Positions 12,229-24,659 of a stretch of DNA of 64,000 nucleotides are shown here, in pieces. Made by a program: the position numbers and the translations under genes. The DNA comes from Pomacea canaliculata (taxonomy: Eukaryota > Mollusca > Gastropoda > Architaenioglossa > Ampullariidae). How positions within the stretch are numbered: the stretch's first letter is position 1; the number at the start of each line of letters is the position of its first letter. The notes beneath the pieces are model-generated. The model was given only the letters and a program-made list of their open reading frames with translations, was not told the origin of the DNA and did no database searches. The stretch spans positions 22,542,150 through 22,606,149 of the forward strand of contig NC_037601.1 of the NCBI RefSeq assembly GCF_003073045.1. Direction: 5' to 3'.

Positions 12229-14520
12229 TGAGTAGCTCATCAGCCCTCAGAGATTTATCGACTAAATCGTATAGCGTTTTAAATCCGTATTTTACTTCGT
12301 ATCTTGGACTTTTCCGTCACTGCATGTATCGTTATTCATTGCATCAATCACCATTGAATATCTTTTCGTCGCTGTTTTCCTCCACGTCTTGTCTCTACAT
12401 CATCTTTCCCATTGCAAGCCAACATTCTGTATATGTTTCTGTTTAAAGACATCTCACCGATCGTAATAGCATCCGCTCCTTTGAGAATGTCAAGGCGCTG
12501 TGTGCAGGTCCATGTGGGACTTCATCAACTCAGCCACCGGTGACATCCAGCAGCTGGTGGACTACCTCGCGCGCCACCCGGACAAGATACCCGTCCTACT
12601 GAAGGCGCCACCCGCCAAGAGTGAAGTGGCAGAAAGTGCGGACACAAGGGCAGTAATGCATCATGCGCTCTTCTACGTCCTGGACGGTTTGCTGCCCTTT
12701 CTGCACGTGAGTCGGATGTCGGCCATTTTCTTACTCGGCCTGTATTTAGCAATCCTTTATTTGTAGCAACAATTAAACTGTGAAGTGTGCCAACATTTAA
12801 AATGGTTGGAAATTCCTCAGGTGTCTCATTACTAAATTTAGAGTGCGCCTAGATGTTTTTATCTTTGAGTGTCATTAAATGCCGGTAATGTGTCTTTCTG
12901 ATATTGTAGTAGTTGAAGTTCTCTATGATACGTTTTCTTTAAAAAAAAAAAGCTTGTGGTATCAGAGAGCCGGAGATTCATTAAAGCACTATGGTCGCAT
13001 CGTCGTCACGTGTAGAGCAGACAGTCATGGCGAGTTTCAAATGAGCCACTAAAATGAATGGGAGTAACTACACCTGGGTAAATATTTTCACCTTCCAGGT
13101 GTTCTACACAGTGTTTTACTCGACAAGCGACAAGGATGTGTACACAAACGAGCTGAATACAACAGAAAGTATTTCGAATGCTCTCATTGTAAGTAGTTCT
13201 TCCTCTTTCGTTGTTTTCTTACAGTTATTGCTCTGTGTGGTCATCGATGATCTCCCCCTGTGCATCCATACGAACTAGTTTTTCTGTTTTCTTACGATGT
13301 GTCTTGCATCTTAGAGTACACTGCAATATAATTCACTTAATGTTTCCTTTTTTTTAAACTTGTAGTGGTTGTATATCAATGGTAATATTTCTCGCTAGCA
13401 GTGTTGAGTGAATGTTTGCATTAAAATGACGTAAAATGTAATATCAAACCAACCACAACTTGTGTATTTTGTTAAACGCCATATCAGCATCAGTAACGTT
13501 TGTGTAGTTTCTAGTATTTCATAGCCTGTCAGCGACACGTACTTGATAATTATTATTTGAAAACTACATCAGCAAAGAGTCATGTCTGTGCGCAGGCGCT
13601 GTGTGACTTGCTAGGAGGTCACGTGCAGAATCCTCAGCATCTCCGGAACTTCGTCCTCGGTCTCACTACAGTGGTGTCTGTCTCCAACGCCTCTAAGGCG
13701 GTATGTTGTTTTGTATGTTGTTTTGCTTGGTACAAATACACCTCCCTTGGTACATATGTACCTCTCGTGACACAGATGTCCTCAGGTGGTATAGATGTTC
13801 CTGTCTTGGTGATTCTTATTGTCCCTCTCTCTTATTTCCTTTCTATAACAATTTCTTCTGTTTTTCATTTGTTGCATTGTTTACTATATTCTTTCATTAT
13901 TTACTATCTATAACAAACTTCAGTTAATAAGCACAAACAAAAGAAACGCGGTGTCAATTATTTTAGATCGATTTTGTTACAGATGTTATTATATTTTAAC
14001 TCCCACAAAATCGTTCATATTTTGAGACAAGGATCGTGACGATGAGGGGTGAGCATCACTGTCACCGTGAAGACGTCTGTTGCCTCTATCAGGGTGTTTT
14101 TGTCTGACCACGGGTGTGCGCTGTCTGTTGCAGCTGTTGGTCAGTGTACTGGAGAGGTTCATGGGTGAGATGAAATTGTTTGACACCACGAGCGCCGTCA
14201 GACGGGTGAGTTCTTTCTACGGGGTGATAGTTGTACAGGAGACCTACACCTTACCCTGTTAAAACTGTGATGTTATGTTATCCTAGAATGTTGTCTTGTG
14301 TTGTCTTATTATGTACCGCCATTGCAACAGCGGCAGATGTGACTTTATTGTTAGATTACTGCTAGGATGTAATGGTTGTACAACAGAGCTAGATCGGTGT
14401 GTTTAGCTGATTGCTGGTATAATTTACATAATACATGTCTATCGCCAGACTACGACTGTTTGGAGTGAGTAACCGCTGTGGGGTATCCTGTATTGATGAC
14501 CATTATGTAAACATTACCAA

Positions 14521-14784
14521 TGTGTCTGCTGTACCCGGTGTACCCTGTATACGTCACCACTATGTGTCTGCTGTACCCGGTGTACCCTGTATACGTCACC
14601 ACTATGTGTCTGCTGTACCCGGTGTACCCTGTATGTGTGACCCCTGTGTGTCTGCTGTACCCGGTGTACCCTGTATACGTCACCACTATGTGTCTGCTGT
14701 ACCCGGTGTACCCTGTATGCGTGACCACTATGTGTCTGCTGTACCCGGTGTACCCTGTATGTGTGACCACTATGTGTCTGACAG
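14521..14784 (+). repeat. 42-bp minisatellite at a splice acceptor, six copies
   Basis: The unit TGTGTCTGCTGTACCCGGTG plus 22 bp is repeated six times and runs straight into the acceptor CTGACAG of the exon at 14785. The parental copy (58545-58675) has three units. Confidence 0.9.
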
Positions 14785-15304
14785 GGCAACATGGAGTACT
14801 ATGCCACTGAGTTAGAGCTTAACGCCAAGTTTCACACCTTCACCAGCAACTGCATGCTGGTCCACTGCGGCCACAACACGGTGCAGGCACAGCTCAAAGT
14901 CAAGTGCAAGAGAGGTCAGCCTGGGGTCAAGGAGGAGGCCGTATGAAATAATGGACTGGGTTGGGTGATTGAGCTAAGCTTTAATGTCCGGCTTTTTATC
15001 AAAACAAACCTGCGGATAATCCGCATCGTAGAATGTCGTCATATGTTTAAACTCACGTTTTACCGCTGCACAAATCACACAAAGTTCCTTTTTTCCATTG
15101 TTTTGATTAGAATTCATGTTTTAAATATCGCGTAATATTTGAAGTGCATCAGACTGCAGGTCTTTTTTTCCCAGAATACACAGCGCGAGGTACGAACGAG
15201 GAGCTGCCTCTGGGCGAGGAGTTCCAGAGTCTGGCGCGATGTTTCCTCAGCCCGCACGAGAAGAAGGCTGTGAAGAGATTCGCTCTGGCCGGCAAGCTCA
15301 TAGA

Positions 15305-15470
15305 GCAGCTATGGTGAGCTGGTGGTGTGTGAACAGCAGCTATGGTGAGCTGGTGGTGTGTGAACAGCAGCTATGTGAGCTGGTGGTGTTTGAACAGTAG
15401 CTATGGTGAGCTGGTGGTGTGTGAACAGCAGCTATGGTGAGCTGGTGGTGTGTGAACAGCAGCTGTAGTG
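15305..15470 (+). repeat. 31-bp minisatellite containing repeated splice donors, about five copies
   Basis: The unit contains CAGCTATGGTGAGCTGG, the last bases of the exon ending at 15313 plus its GTGAGC donor, so each unit repeats the exon end and 5' splice site. One unit is damaged (CTATGTGAGC). The parental copy has six units. Confidence 0.9.
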
Positions 15471-17679
15471 AACACCTTAGGTTCCCTCGTGAATGCTAGT
15501 ACAATTTTACTGTTCCTTGTGCCTTAAAGCTGATAAGTTCTGTTTCAGTGCAGTCTGTTGAGAATTCTGTTGTCTTGCTTCCTATTCAGGATCTCGGCCA
15601 CCCAGTGTAAGCAGCCCCGCAAGGACCAGCCCACCCACCCGGACCTGGACGTGCGCTGTCTGCAGATCCTGAGGACACTCATCCACAACGAGGAGCGACG
15701 ACTGCCGGAGGACTGGGCGCTACGCACTTCCGAGAACAAGATTAAAAAGTCAGTTTGGGCTGATTATAGTAACTACACTAACAGAATGTAGTCATGGTAT
15801 AGACTGTCTCTCCTCTCTCTCTTTCTGTCACTCTCCCTCGCTTTGAGAGAGAGACCTCGCAGTGAATTTTTTGTTTAAGGTCTGCATGAAGAAGTAGCTG
15901 ACTACGATGTACACGTTTCGGTGTTTTAATAGCTTTTCTCTACTTAACAGGTTTGTTTTTACAAAACTTCAACAAATGTTCCAAACTTGAGCCTTGCGCT
16001 AGTTTCTAAGGGTCTGCCGCGGCTGGCAAATAAAATCGCTGAAAGCTATAGGGTCTAAACTTTCTTCTATATAATCTTGATAACAAGTGTACTGTGACCG
16101 TTTCGTGCCAATCAGGAAAACGATGATCCGAGAAATCATTGTCGCTATCGTTTCTTTGAAAAATATAACCATATGGGCCGTTGAAATTTCTTTACCTTGT
16201 AGACAGCTGACTTGAACGTGTGATTATTTAATCACTTTGTAGACTGCAATCCTTTAACTTTCGGGTATCGTTTCTACATTAGTGGTGTTCATTTAAGACG
16301 TTTGAAGGAAAATCTGTGTGGATTAGCTAGATTCACGTACCTTGTCTTTCATCTTGTTCTTGCAACCTCATCAGGCAGCTCGTGTACATCAAAGAGGTTC
16401 AAGTGGCACTTAATGTGCACAGCACCATCATCAAAGTCTTGCCCCACCTGGCCAGGCGCAACGACGACATTGTGCGCGAAGTGCTGGCCTTCATCTGCAT
16501 CATGCTCTTCAACGCAAACAGGGTCGTCCAGGTAGGGTCTTCCTTCAGCCATTGCTTTGTCAGTAGACATTTTTTTGTTGGCTGTTGGCTGCGAACCTTA
16601 CATCGATAACTAGTACAAAATCTCCTCAGTCAGAACGTCTTGGTTTACTTTAGAGTCCAGTAGTCTTTTGTGTAATGCATACCATTCTTACCTTCATTTA
16701 CTTCCGCATATGTTTCACGTCGTTTGCACGAGTCAAGTGATTATCTTGGTATTAGCTGGCATGCATGCGCACACACACACACGACAGTATCTCCAAATGC
16801 ATACATAAACAAACACCCAAGATGAAAATCATCATCGTTGTCATTATCCTAGCCTGAGTTGGTAACAATGTTATTTTAAAAGTGTTTAAAGGAGTTTATT
16901 TTTTGATTAAGGTAAAAGCTTTGTTTAAAGAGCCTGACAGCATTGGAAGTTTATATTGGCCATACCACGCACGTGTGTATCCATCCATAGTAAATTGGTA
17001 AATGAGTTACTGAAACAGAGCAGTCACTATTCCTACCTTGTTACCATTCAAACCCTGAAACTCACTGAAGAATGGTGTTTGCAGCAATCGATGCTGGAAT
17101 ATTTCCTGTCTACTCGAGAAGAAGTGTTCTTCATGGCTGTGAGAGATCGAATGCAAATCTCGACAAACGCCATCAAGGAGAAGTGAGTTGTTTCTCTCGC
17201 TAACACTTTTCTTGTGAGAGTGGTTAATGTACCCTTTATGTTTTTGTCGTAACTGCAAGGGAACTATTATTTTTGTTTTGGTTTTGGGCTGTATTGTTTA
17301 TTTCTTTTGGTAAATATTCTCATTTTGTTCGCATCCAATTCTTAAAAAATAAAAAGAACAGTACATGATTTTTCTCCCTGCTTCAACATCATAATAGCCG
17401 GGTTAATTTTTGAACCTATTATTTTGAACGCACTGATAATGACATTAAGGTCATTTTTATTTCTAAAAAATAAGCTGCTTGCATTTTGAATAAGCTACTT
17501 TCTTTGTCTAATGACTTTGTATTTGTCTTGGCTTTAAGAAAATATTATCCAGCTATTCCTGCTCCAGTCAAAGGAATCCACCAAAAAAAGCATACAGTGC
17601 AGTTTTTTTTAAATTTCAGTAAGCAAATATGCTTGACAGAAAATTAAATATGGACTGCATGTTTGAGCTAGAAAATACT

Positions 17680-17876
17680 CGCGTTTCCTCGCAAGATCTC
17701 GCAGAATCCTCGCGTTTCCTCGCAAGATGGCCGCCCCCATGCGACTTCCGGCGGCTGTGACGTCACGGCTCCCCAAAATGGCTACCCAAATGAGGGTTTC
17801 CTCGCGAGATCTCGCAGAATCCTCGCGTTTCCTCGCAAGATCTCGCAGAATCCTCGCGTTTCCTCGCGAGATCTAA
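17680..17876. repeat. CpG-rich repeat (family member 1) at the duplication breakpoint
   Basis: It is built of CTCGCAGAATCCTCGCG and TTTCCTCGCAAGATCTCGC units around a core with AAGATGGCCGCCCCC, CGACTTCCGGCGGC and TGACGTCACGGC. The same modules occur reverse-complemented at 27775-28108. It starts exactly where homology between the two IP3R arms ends. Its identity is unknown; a MITE or satellite-like mobile repeat is likely. Confidence 0.75.
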
Positions 17877-17977
17877 AATATGTTGGTCTGTCGATGTAAA
17901 TGTTGAAGTAGGCTGCGATTTGCATATTTGTACATATTTTATTCATGTGTCGTGTAATGTTATTCTTGATCCACAGA

Positions 17978-18976
17978 ATGGGGCTGTTTGGGAAAAGACA
18001 TGTCGTCCTGGCCCTTGGCTTTGTCTTTGCCTTGCTTGTGGATTGTGGCAATGGGTTTAGCTGTGATGACTATGCCAATGGATGCAATGCGCCCCGTTAC
18101 ACTCCATATAGGACTTTGTTCACTCCTGCCTGCAACCTGCACGATGTGTGCTACCGCTGCGTGAGTACCTGCTTTTCTCAATGTTACACACGCACACACG
18201 TAGGTGCACACACAGACACATGGGGCAAAAAGAGTCAGGGATCCACAAGCAGACTGACTGACCAAACGCTGAAGTTTATCAAAGAGTTTCTGTGGAATGA
18301 TGATGTTGAAGGCGGAGCTGTAGACTACAAAGAGGAGGCTAATGTCTACCTCTGGTGGTACATAAATATGTCGCAAGTCCAGTCTTTCCAGAACTTGTTT
18401 TACGACAGTAAAGTCGATACCACCGGTCTTCAGGCGTTTGATTACATCACACTGGTCTTCTTCGGGACAGGGACAATCGCTGATGCTTTAAAATTTGAAT
18501 GTTTGTGGAGGAGAGTGAGCTGGAGTAATGTGTTGATGATATCAGTGACGACTGAAGAGAGCTGGTCAGCGATGAGCCTAGGTGTACAAACAAACACGTA
18601 GTTGTCAACCCCTTCCAGTCAATTTGTCAATACTATATTAAATATGTAATTTTTAAATACAATATGATCCTCAAATATAATATGATGACATAATATATTA
18701 TTACATTATTATGACCTATTATTTACGACATCTAACCCATGCTTACATGTGGATGACATTGTGTTTTCCCAGGGATCCATGTACGGCATCAGCAGATCCC
18801 GCTGTGACTCCGCCTTTTATTCCAACATGCTTGCTGCTTGCTCCAGTCGAATGTGTGTCCAGGCTGCGGGTGGATTCCTTAATGCAGTGCGAAATCTAGG
18901 CGGGCTTTTCTACCACAACACGTCGCCATCTGACTGTAGAGACTCACGTGTGAGGAGTAGGTGTCTTCCCTACTAG
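17978..18976 (+). CDS. Secreted conodipine-like phospholipase A2, gene 1
   Basis: Two coding exons, 17978-18160 and 18773-18976, join in phase 0 (GTGAGT donor, TTTTCCCAG acceptor) to give 128 residues. An acceptor-like CCACAG just before the ATG suggests a 5' UTR intron. The N-terminus is a clear signal peptide (hydrophobic VVLALGFVFALLV). The mature part begins SCDDYANGCN and has the catalytic His-Asp pair in CNLHDVCYRC (His55, Asp56), the last residues of exon 1. Exon 2 continues with the RC..F..NM...C spacing typical of conodipine/PF09056-type PLA2. The family hydrolyses the sn-2 ester of phospholipids and is secreted; conodipine is a cone-snail venom component, but relatives occur in non-venomous molluscs. 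A poly(A) signal pair lies near 19470-19485. Role here: digestion, defence or venom cannot be told from sequence. Confidence 0.8.
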
Positions 18977-20786
18977 ACTTTCTTGTGTGCGAGAAGAGAC
19001 AGTAAGCCTTGGATGGCAAGATTACTTAGTTCTCGCACCTGTACTACAACACCTGTATAAAGACAAAGAAACCACTTCCGTAGCCTGCGCGAGAAGTGCC
19101 AAGCGCTCGTGTTTGAGATTTCCATGGGCACGACATTTCCGGTTTCACTACGAACACCTGGATAGACTCATGAGATGTTGACAATGATTAAGATGCCTGG
19201 GTAGGGCTGTTTGAGCGATGATTGGTTGCCCTATCCCAAAAATCCTAATGTTGCGGAAGGAAAAAAGAATAAACGAAAAACGGAGAACGACACTCGTTAA
19301 AGCAATCTGTTTGGATGTATATCCACCAGGAAAGCCACCTCTTGTAGTGGAGGCCTACCCACAGAGAACATGTCTATCGCTTAATGATCTTTTCCTTTTA
19401 TTTTACAAATCACGTGATAATTTGCTGTCCATTCATAAGTCATCTACTAAATAAGCAAAGCAGTTTTTGTAATGAATAAAGAATAAATTGCCTTTTTTAA
19501 CCAAGTACTTATAGTTTGGTCTTTTATTGTCAGAATCGAAATGTAAATGTTAATCAGCGTTCCGTTGACATGAAAAATTACATCAACCTGCAAAGGTTGA
19601 GCTTATGAGTTCAATTCCACACCAGATCACAGTGGGTTTTTTCAGCTTTTGGAACTGCATAATAAAAAATTAGACAACTTAGTCTTTTTCTTCAAAGTCT
19701 TCTCTTTTGTTCTCACCTTTGGCCTGATGTTATCCATACAGTTTTGGAGTTTGTAAGATTTAATACATAGCTACAAAAAAGACAAAACCGCATGTACAAC
19801 AATTAAAAATAGAGGAGATGCTAGTTAATTAGTGTCTTTGTGACTCCAAGTATGTGTACTAGACTAGCAAGAAAGTAGTATTTAAGACTGCCTCTTCCAA
19901 TAGTATGAAAATGTTCCTTCTGATTTTTTTGGAGCAGCATTTAAAGAACTGCACCCACTCGTTCGAAAAAAAATAGTCTAAAACAATTCAATCTTATTTA
20001 ATAAAGGGTTGAAGACAGCTTTATTTGCCAGTTCGACCACTTCTCTTTATGATTCGGGGACCTGTCTGGAGGCCAGTGCCACACGCCGAGGTTGACTAAG
20101 TTGTATAGTTGTACGAACCACCCACAGTCAGCTTGATGGCCATGAGGTATGGCTCTGCCCTGCCCACTGCTCTGATTTTTCAAGAATTAAGCTAAGCAAG
20201 AAAAGTATTGTTTCTAAAACTTTTGTGCCAAATAATAACTTAAGAATGCTTTTAATTAAATTTGAAACGTTTGGGTTTTCTGTGTTTTCTATGAATTTAG
20301 GAATTTACAAATAGAAGTGCACGCATCATCCACAGCAAACATCCTTGGCCGTTTGCTGTGTCGTCCGTCCAGCAAATACGGAGCAAACAGAAGTGCGGGG
20401 TCTGTGGAAGCCGGCACAACATACGTAGCAAGAAAATATAAAAAAAAAAAATACTGACTGTCTCATCCTGAGGGTGTACTTGTTAATGTGGGGCCCCGAA
20501 AAATCTCCAAATTTGTCCAAATCTCACTTCACCGACAGTATCGCTACATGACTGCGAGTTTGTCTACACGAATTATCAGTTGGCATTGTTGAATCAACTG
20601 GTTACCCTCAACCTTCCTTCCTCTTTAGCTGACATTTTTAGAAAATTTTAACTTTACTATGATTTTCTTAATGCTGACCCCATAACTGACACCCTGGCGT
20701 CCGCTGGCGCCCCCCCCCCTCCTGACCACGATGGCTTGCCCCCGGCAGATGACAGGGGGGACCAGCGCCCGCTGGCATTATACATT
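18977..20786. other. Intergenic, 3' UTR of PLA2 gene 1 and unassigned DNA
   Basis: Up to about 19490 this is probably the 3' UTR. The rest shows no gene I can support. A C-run flanked by CCGCTGGCGCC and CAGCGCCCGCTGG lies near 20698-20775. Confidence 0.4.
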
Positions 20787-21402
20787 CCTCACTGCTTACT
20801 GGCTGTTATCTTGTACCTCGATCATCTTTATGTTGTTCAGTGTGTCTACACATACCTCACTGCTTACTGGCTGTTATCTTGTACCTCATTTGTGTTGCTC
20901 AGTGTGTCTATACTACTTACTGGCTGCTATCTTTCATTTATCAGTACTGGTCTGCACAGACAGTCCGATCTATCTGGGTCGTGATGCTGCTCGTTAATAA
21001 GTTCCCATTATCATTATTATTAAACAACTAATACAAGGGAGGTAAGCCACAAAAAAAGAAGTAGAGCTTGTTATCTCCCATTTTTTGCTTTTCGGTAGTT
21101 ACTTTATCCGCAATGTTTTTCTCAATACAGATATAAAGAATTAAATCTATAAAAAATTGCAGGCTTCTCGCAGTTTTTAATTGTTTATTTATTTTTTCTG
21201 TTTTTGTTCTCTTTAGCAAAATGCATCCTGAAGAAACGTTTAGTTTCCAAGTAAATCACACTGGACAAAGAAACATGCACGGGTTGACTTTTTCTGTTCA
21301 TTTAGTCTTCCTAGTCTTTCCGCTTCCATTCTGACGCTTTACTTTTGAAAAATCAAGTTATGTTTACACCAGATACAATGCTGTCATTAATTATAATAAT
21401 TT
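20787..21402. repeat. Long inverted repeat, left arm, flanking PLA2 gene 2
   Basis: It matches the reverse complement of 23834-24383 along its length (roughly 80% by eye, with indels), for example ATCTCCCATTT..GGTAGTTAC..TATCCGC and GTTTACACCAGATACAATG in both. The outer end contains two or three imperfect tandem units of CCTCACTGCTTACTGGCTG. The arms enclose 2.4 kb with PLA2 gene 2. Confidence 0.8.
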
Positions 21403-21489
21403 CTTTTTACGATTTCGAGTCGGTTATTAGCATATGCGTGGGATACCCGTTACCGACAAACCTAGGTTCTTAATTGTAATATATATCAA

Positions 21490-21525
21490 CACACGCGCAC
21501 ACGCACACACACACACACACACGCA
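21490..21525. repeat. AC microsatellite
   Basis: Alternating ACAC/GCAC run on the + strand. Confidence 0.8.
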
Positions 21526-22006
21526 TATTCATACACAACAAGCACCCACGTGAAAGAATAAAAAAAAAACAGAAACGGGAGACAAACTCACAAGTTAAAT
21601 AGACATGAAAATATTTTGTTTCGCTAAAACCCTTATGTGGATACAAAAGCATAACAATATTATTTCAATGGAAAACAAAAGCGAAGGAGGGTTTGTTTAC
21701 GTCCTTTATTTTACAAGAACATAAGCTGTAATTATGAATCAAATATATTTCATTTTATTGTAAGACATAAACTAACGGCTGTTACATGTTGCCAAAAGGT
21801 CCAGTCACTTTTCTACGGCTTCAGCGGACATATAAACAAATTATTGTCAGCTTCAACAAAGTTGGTGTATTTCGGTCTCAACGCAAAAATCCCTGGTGAC
21901 AAGGTGTATCTCTTTGATGGTAAAATAGCTCAACCATGCCCAGGAATGAGTCGCCCCGGCTGATGGCTGCAACCAGTGGCTGGAAGGCAGGGCTGGGGAT
22001 TCGGGC

Positions 22007-23218
22007 ATGGCACCGCACCCTCGCCGGGCCAGAGCACCACCCTGGCTGGAAGGCAGGGCTGTTCGCTGTTCTCGCACTTCTCGCTGTTCTCGCTGTTCTC
22101 GCACGTCACTGGGGTTACTCGGCCTCCTTGCCCTCGGAGTGGTCGCACGGTCTGATGAGTTCGAGCGCGTGCAAAAACGAGACATATGCTCGCAATATGG
22201 TGACGGTTGCAGCATTCCGGGGGATCTCCCCTTCTTCTACAAGACTACATTCACGCCCTCCTGTTACCGTCACGACATTTGCTATGGCTGCGTAAGTATG
22301 GAGTAACAAGCTCATCACAAATTGTAACCCCCTGTCTGTCCCTGTCTCTCAATCTGTCTTTCTCTCCCTAGCAATGTTCCATGAGTCAAACTACGGTCAA
22401 ACTAATATAGGATGAAAAAAAAAAATTTAAGAAGTTTTCATAACTTAGAAATGGCTGCCTTTTAATCAATAGTTTTCTTTGTTTATTATTTAAAAAAATC
22501 TTTGGGTATGTGCAAGATGAATAAATGAAAAATTTGCGGTATTAAAGTTATAAAAAGCATATTTCTTTTTCAATAAAAAATATGCTTTAAACTAGATAAT
22601 TGCCTGAAAATTCTCAATATTTTATTAATATCATACCAAAAAACTGAAAAAAGGTTTAAATAAGCCAAACTAATATTCAAATCAGCAACTGATAGCAGTA
22701 TGTCGATGGCGCCTACACATTAATAGTTTAAATAAAACGAAAGTTGCCCAATAGACGTTAGCTCAACTGTGAAAGGAAGAAAATTGTAGCAAAACAACAA
22801 ACGCTTCGAATGTGTTTCTAACTGTACACTCAACCATCTCTACATACTGGGACTGTAATTGATATTGATTTAGAGAATTTTTTACCTTTATTTTTTTTTT
22901 CAAATGTGATCCATGGTAATTGTAGCATGCCGAGCAAGTGTGTGGAGAACACAACTGAATTAGCGATACCTCAGAAAATAATTGGTTGATGACCTGCTCT
23001 GCTCTCAGGGCGCTCTGGCGGGATATAGTCGAAGTGCTTGTGATGACTACTTCCTGAACAACATGGTGGCGGCGTGCGGCAGGCGGCGTGATGTGTGTAC
23101 CACCACCGCGCAGGTCTACTACCAGGCTGTTCGCAGAAGAGGGGCTAGTCGTTACAAACCCGCCGGAAGCACAGAGAATTACTGTACTACCAGCTTGATT
23201 ACAGCCTGTGTGCCGTGA
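22007..23218 (+). CDS. Secreted conodipine-like phospholipase A2, gene 2
   Basis: Two coding exons, 22007-22291 (GTAAGT donor) and 23009-23218 (CTCTCAG acceptor), join in phase 0 exactly as in gene 1. From the first ATG the product has 164 residues: an arginine-rich start of doubtful reality, a hydrophobic segment (LGLLGLLALGVVA, about residues 35-47), a short propeptide ending in the dibasic site VQKR (57-58), then DICSQYGDGC, the catalytic His-Asp in CYRHDICYGC (His89, Asp90), and a cysteine-bearing exon 2. The true start is unsure: the neighbouring frame also encodes a hydrophobic run in a GTTCTCGC repeat (22060-22100), so an unseen upstream exon or a frameshift is possible. Paralogue of gene 1 but well diverged, so an older duplication. 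Confidence 0.7.
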
Positions 23219-23515
23219 TAAGTTGTTCAGTAAACTGGCATGATACAAACATCTTGTCCGTGTTTGTATGCGCGCTTGAGATTGTGTGTGGGGTGAGGGT
23301 GGGTTAGGATATAAATACACTCACACGCACTCTGACAAGTGGTGTTGGTCTTTTTCTATCTCATTTTTTTCTCTCTTTGACCATCTCTGTCTCAGCTACA
23401 TCAATCCTTAAACTTTTTTTTTATTCCCTACTTTTATATTAACTTCTTAAATTAAAAATTACAGTATTCGTTCAAGCAACTTTATACCGTTGTACAAAAT
23501 CATTGCTTTAATGTA

Positions 23516-23600
23516 GGGGTGTCAAACTCAATCACACAGGGGGCCAAATATCACATCATACACAAGGTTGCGGGCCGAAATTTATTATTTAAAGGCTGAA
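23516..23600. mobile_element. hAT-type terminal repeat fragment
   Basis: TAGGGGTGTCAAACTC followed by GGGGGCCAAAT and GCGGGCCGAAAT resembles the terminal repeats of common non-autonomous hAT elements. The other end was not found. Confidence 0.4.
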
Positions 23601-23833
23601 CTCCTGGTGGGCGTTTTAAAAATGGTATCGCCCGCGCTAGGGAAGGTCGAAGTGCACGTGGTGCAGACAGCCAGGGGTCACTTGCCCCCCGTTACTACAT
23701 CGACAGGTGGGCGGGTACAGGTACACAAACACCGCCGACTGCCCCTAGCAATAAAACGTCTTTCTTAGCCGACTGGTACTTGCTGTAGGCCTTACACCAT
23801 CATTGCTAATAAGCGATACGATATGGAAAATAT

Positions 23834-24383
23834 AAATTATTATAATTAAATACATCATTGTATCTGGTGTAAACGTAGCTTCATCTTTCAACAGAAAAGC
23901 GTTAGAATAAAAACGGAAAGATTAGGAACACCTTAATGAACAGAAAAAGTCATTCACTTTCCTGTGTGATTTACTTGTAAACTAAGTTTCCTCGGGATGC
24001 ATCTTGATAAATGTAACAAAGAATCAGGCTAATTAAATAATTTAAAACAGTGAGAGATTATTTTCTTCTTTTTAAAGATTTAATTGTTTATATCTGTATT
24101 GAGAAAAAAACTTTCTTTGCGGATAACGTAACTACCAAAACACACAGAAATGGGAGATAACCATCGCTAACGTTTTTATGTGGCTTTCGTCCCTTGGATG
24201 AGTTTATCCTTTGACAGCTGTTTAATAATAATGATGATTAACGCGCAGCATCATGAACAAGATAGATCGGACTGTCTGAACAGACCAATAATGATACATG
24301 AAAGTAAACAGTGAGGTACGTTTAGACACACTGAACAACACGAAGATGAGGTACAGGATAACAGCAAGTAAACAGTGAGGTAC
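23834..24383. repeat. Long inverted repeat, right arm, flanking PLA2 gene 2
   Basis: Reverse-complement partner of 20787-21402; see that entry. The outer end carries the AGTAAACAGTGAGGTAC tandem units. Confidence 0.8.
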
Positions 24384-24659
24384 ACAAATTTTTTTACAAA
24401 TCTAATTATTATTATTTAAGGAAGAGACAGACAAAGATATATAAGTGAATGAGACAATTGGAGCCAAGAACCGCCAAGACCATCAACCAAAGACAGATGT
24501 ATTTTGGAATGACAACATACCTTGATTGCTTTTCATCTTGCAGGGAAACTAACAAGTTTGCTCACATGCAAAAATAAACAAAAGAGTAAAAAAGAAACTA
24601 AACAAAACAACTGCTAGTTACAAGATGATTACAAGATGAGGCTAATGTCAGGGAAACAG

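Noticed and set aside
14435-14815. Open frames on both strands with repeating SAVPGVPC or TGYTGYSRH peptides
   Set aside because: They are translations of the 42-bp intronic minisatellite; 42 is a multiple of three, so every frame lacking a stop stays open.
18161-18601. Extension of PLA2 gene 1 exon 1 to a longer open frame
   Set aside because: A GTGAGT donor follows the catalytic motif exactly, and exon 2 restores the family pattern; the longer frame shows no homology.
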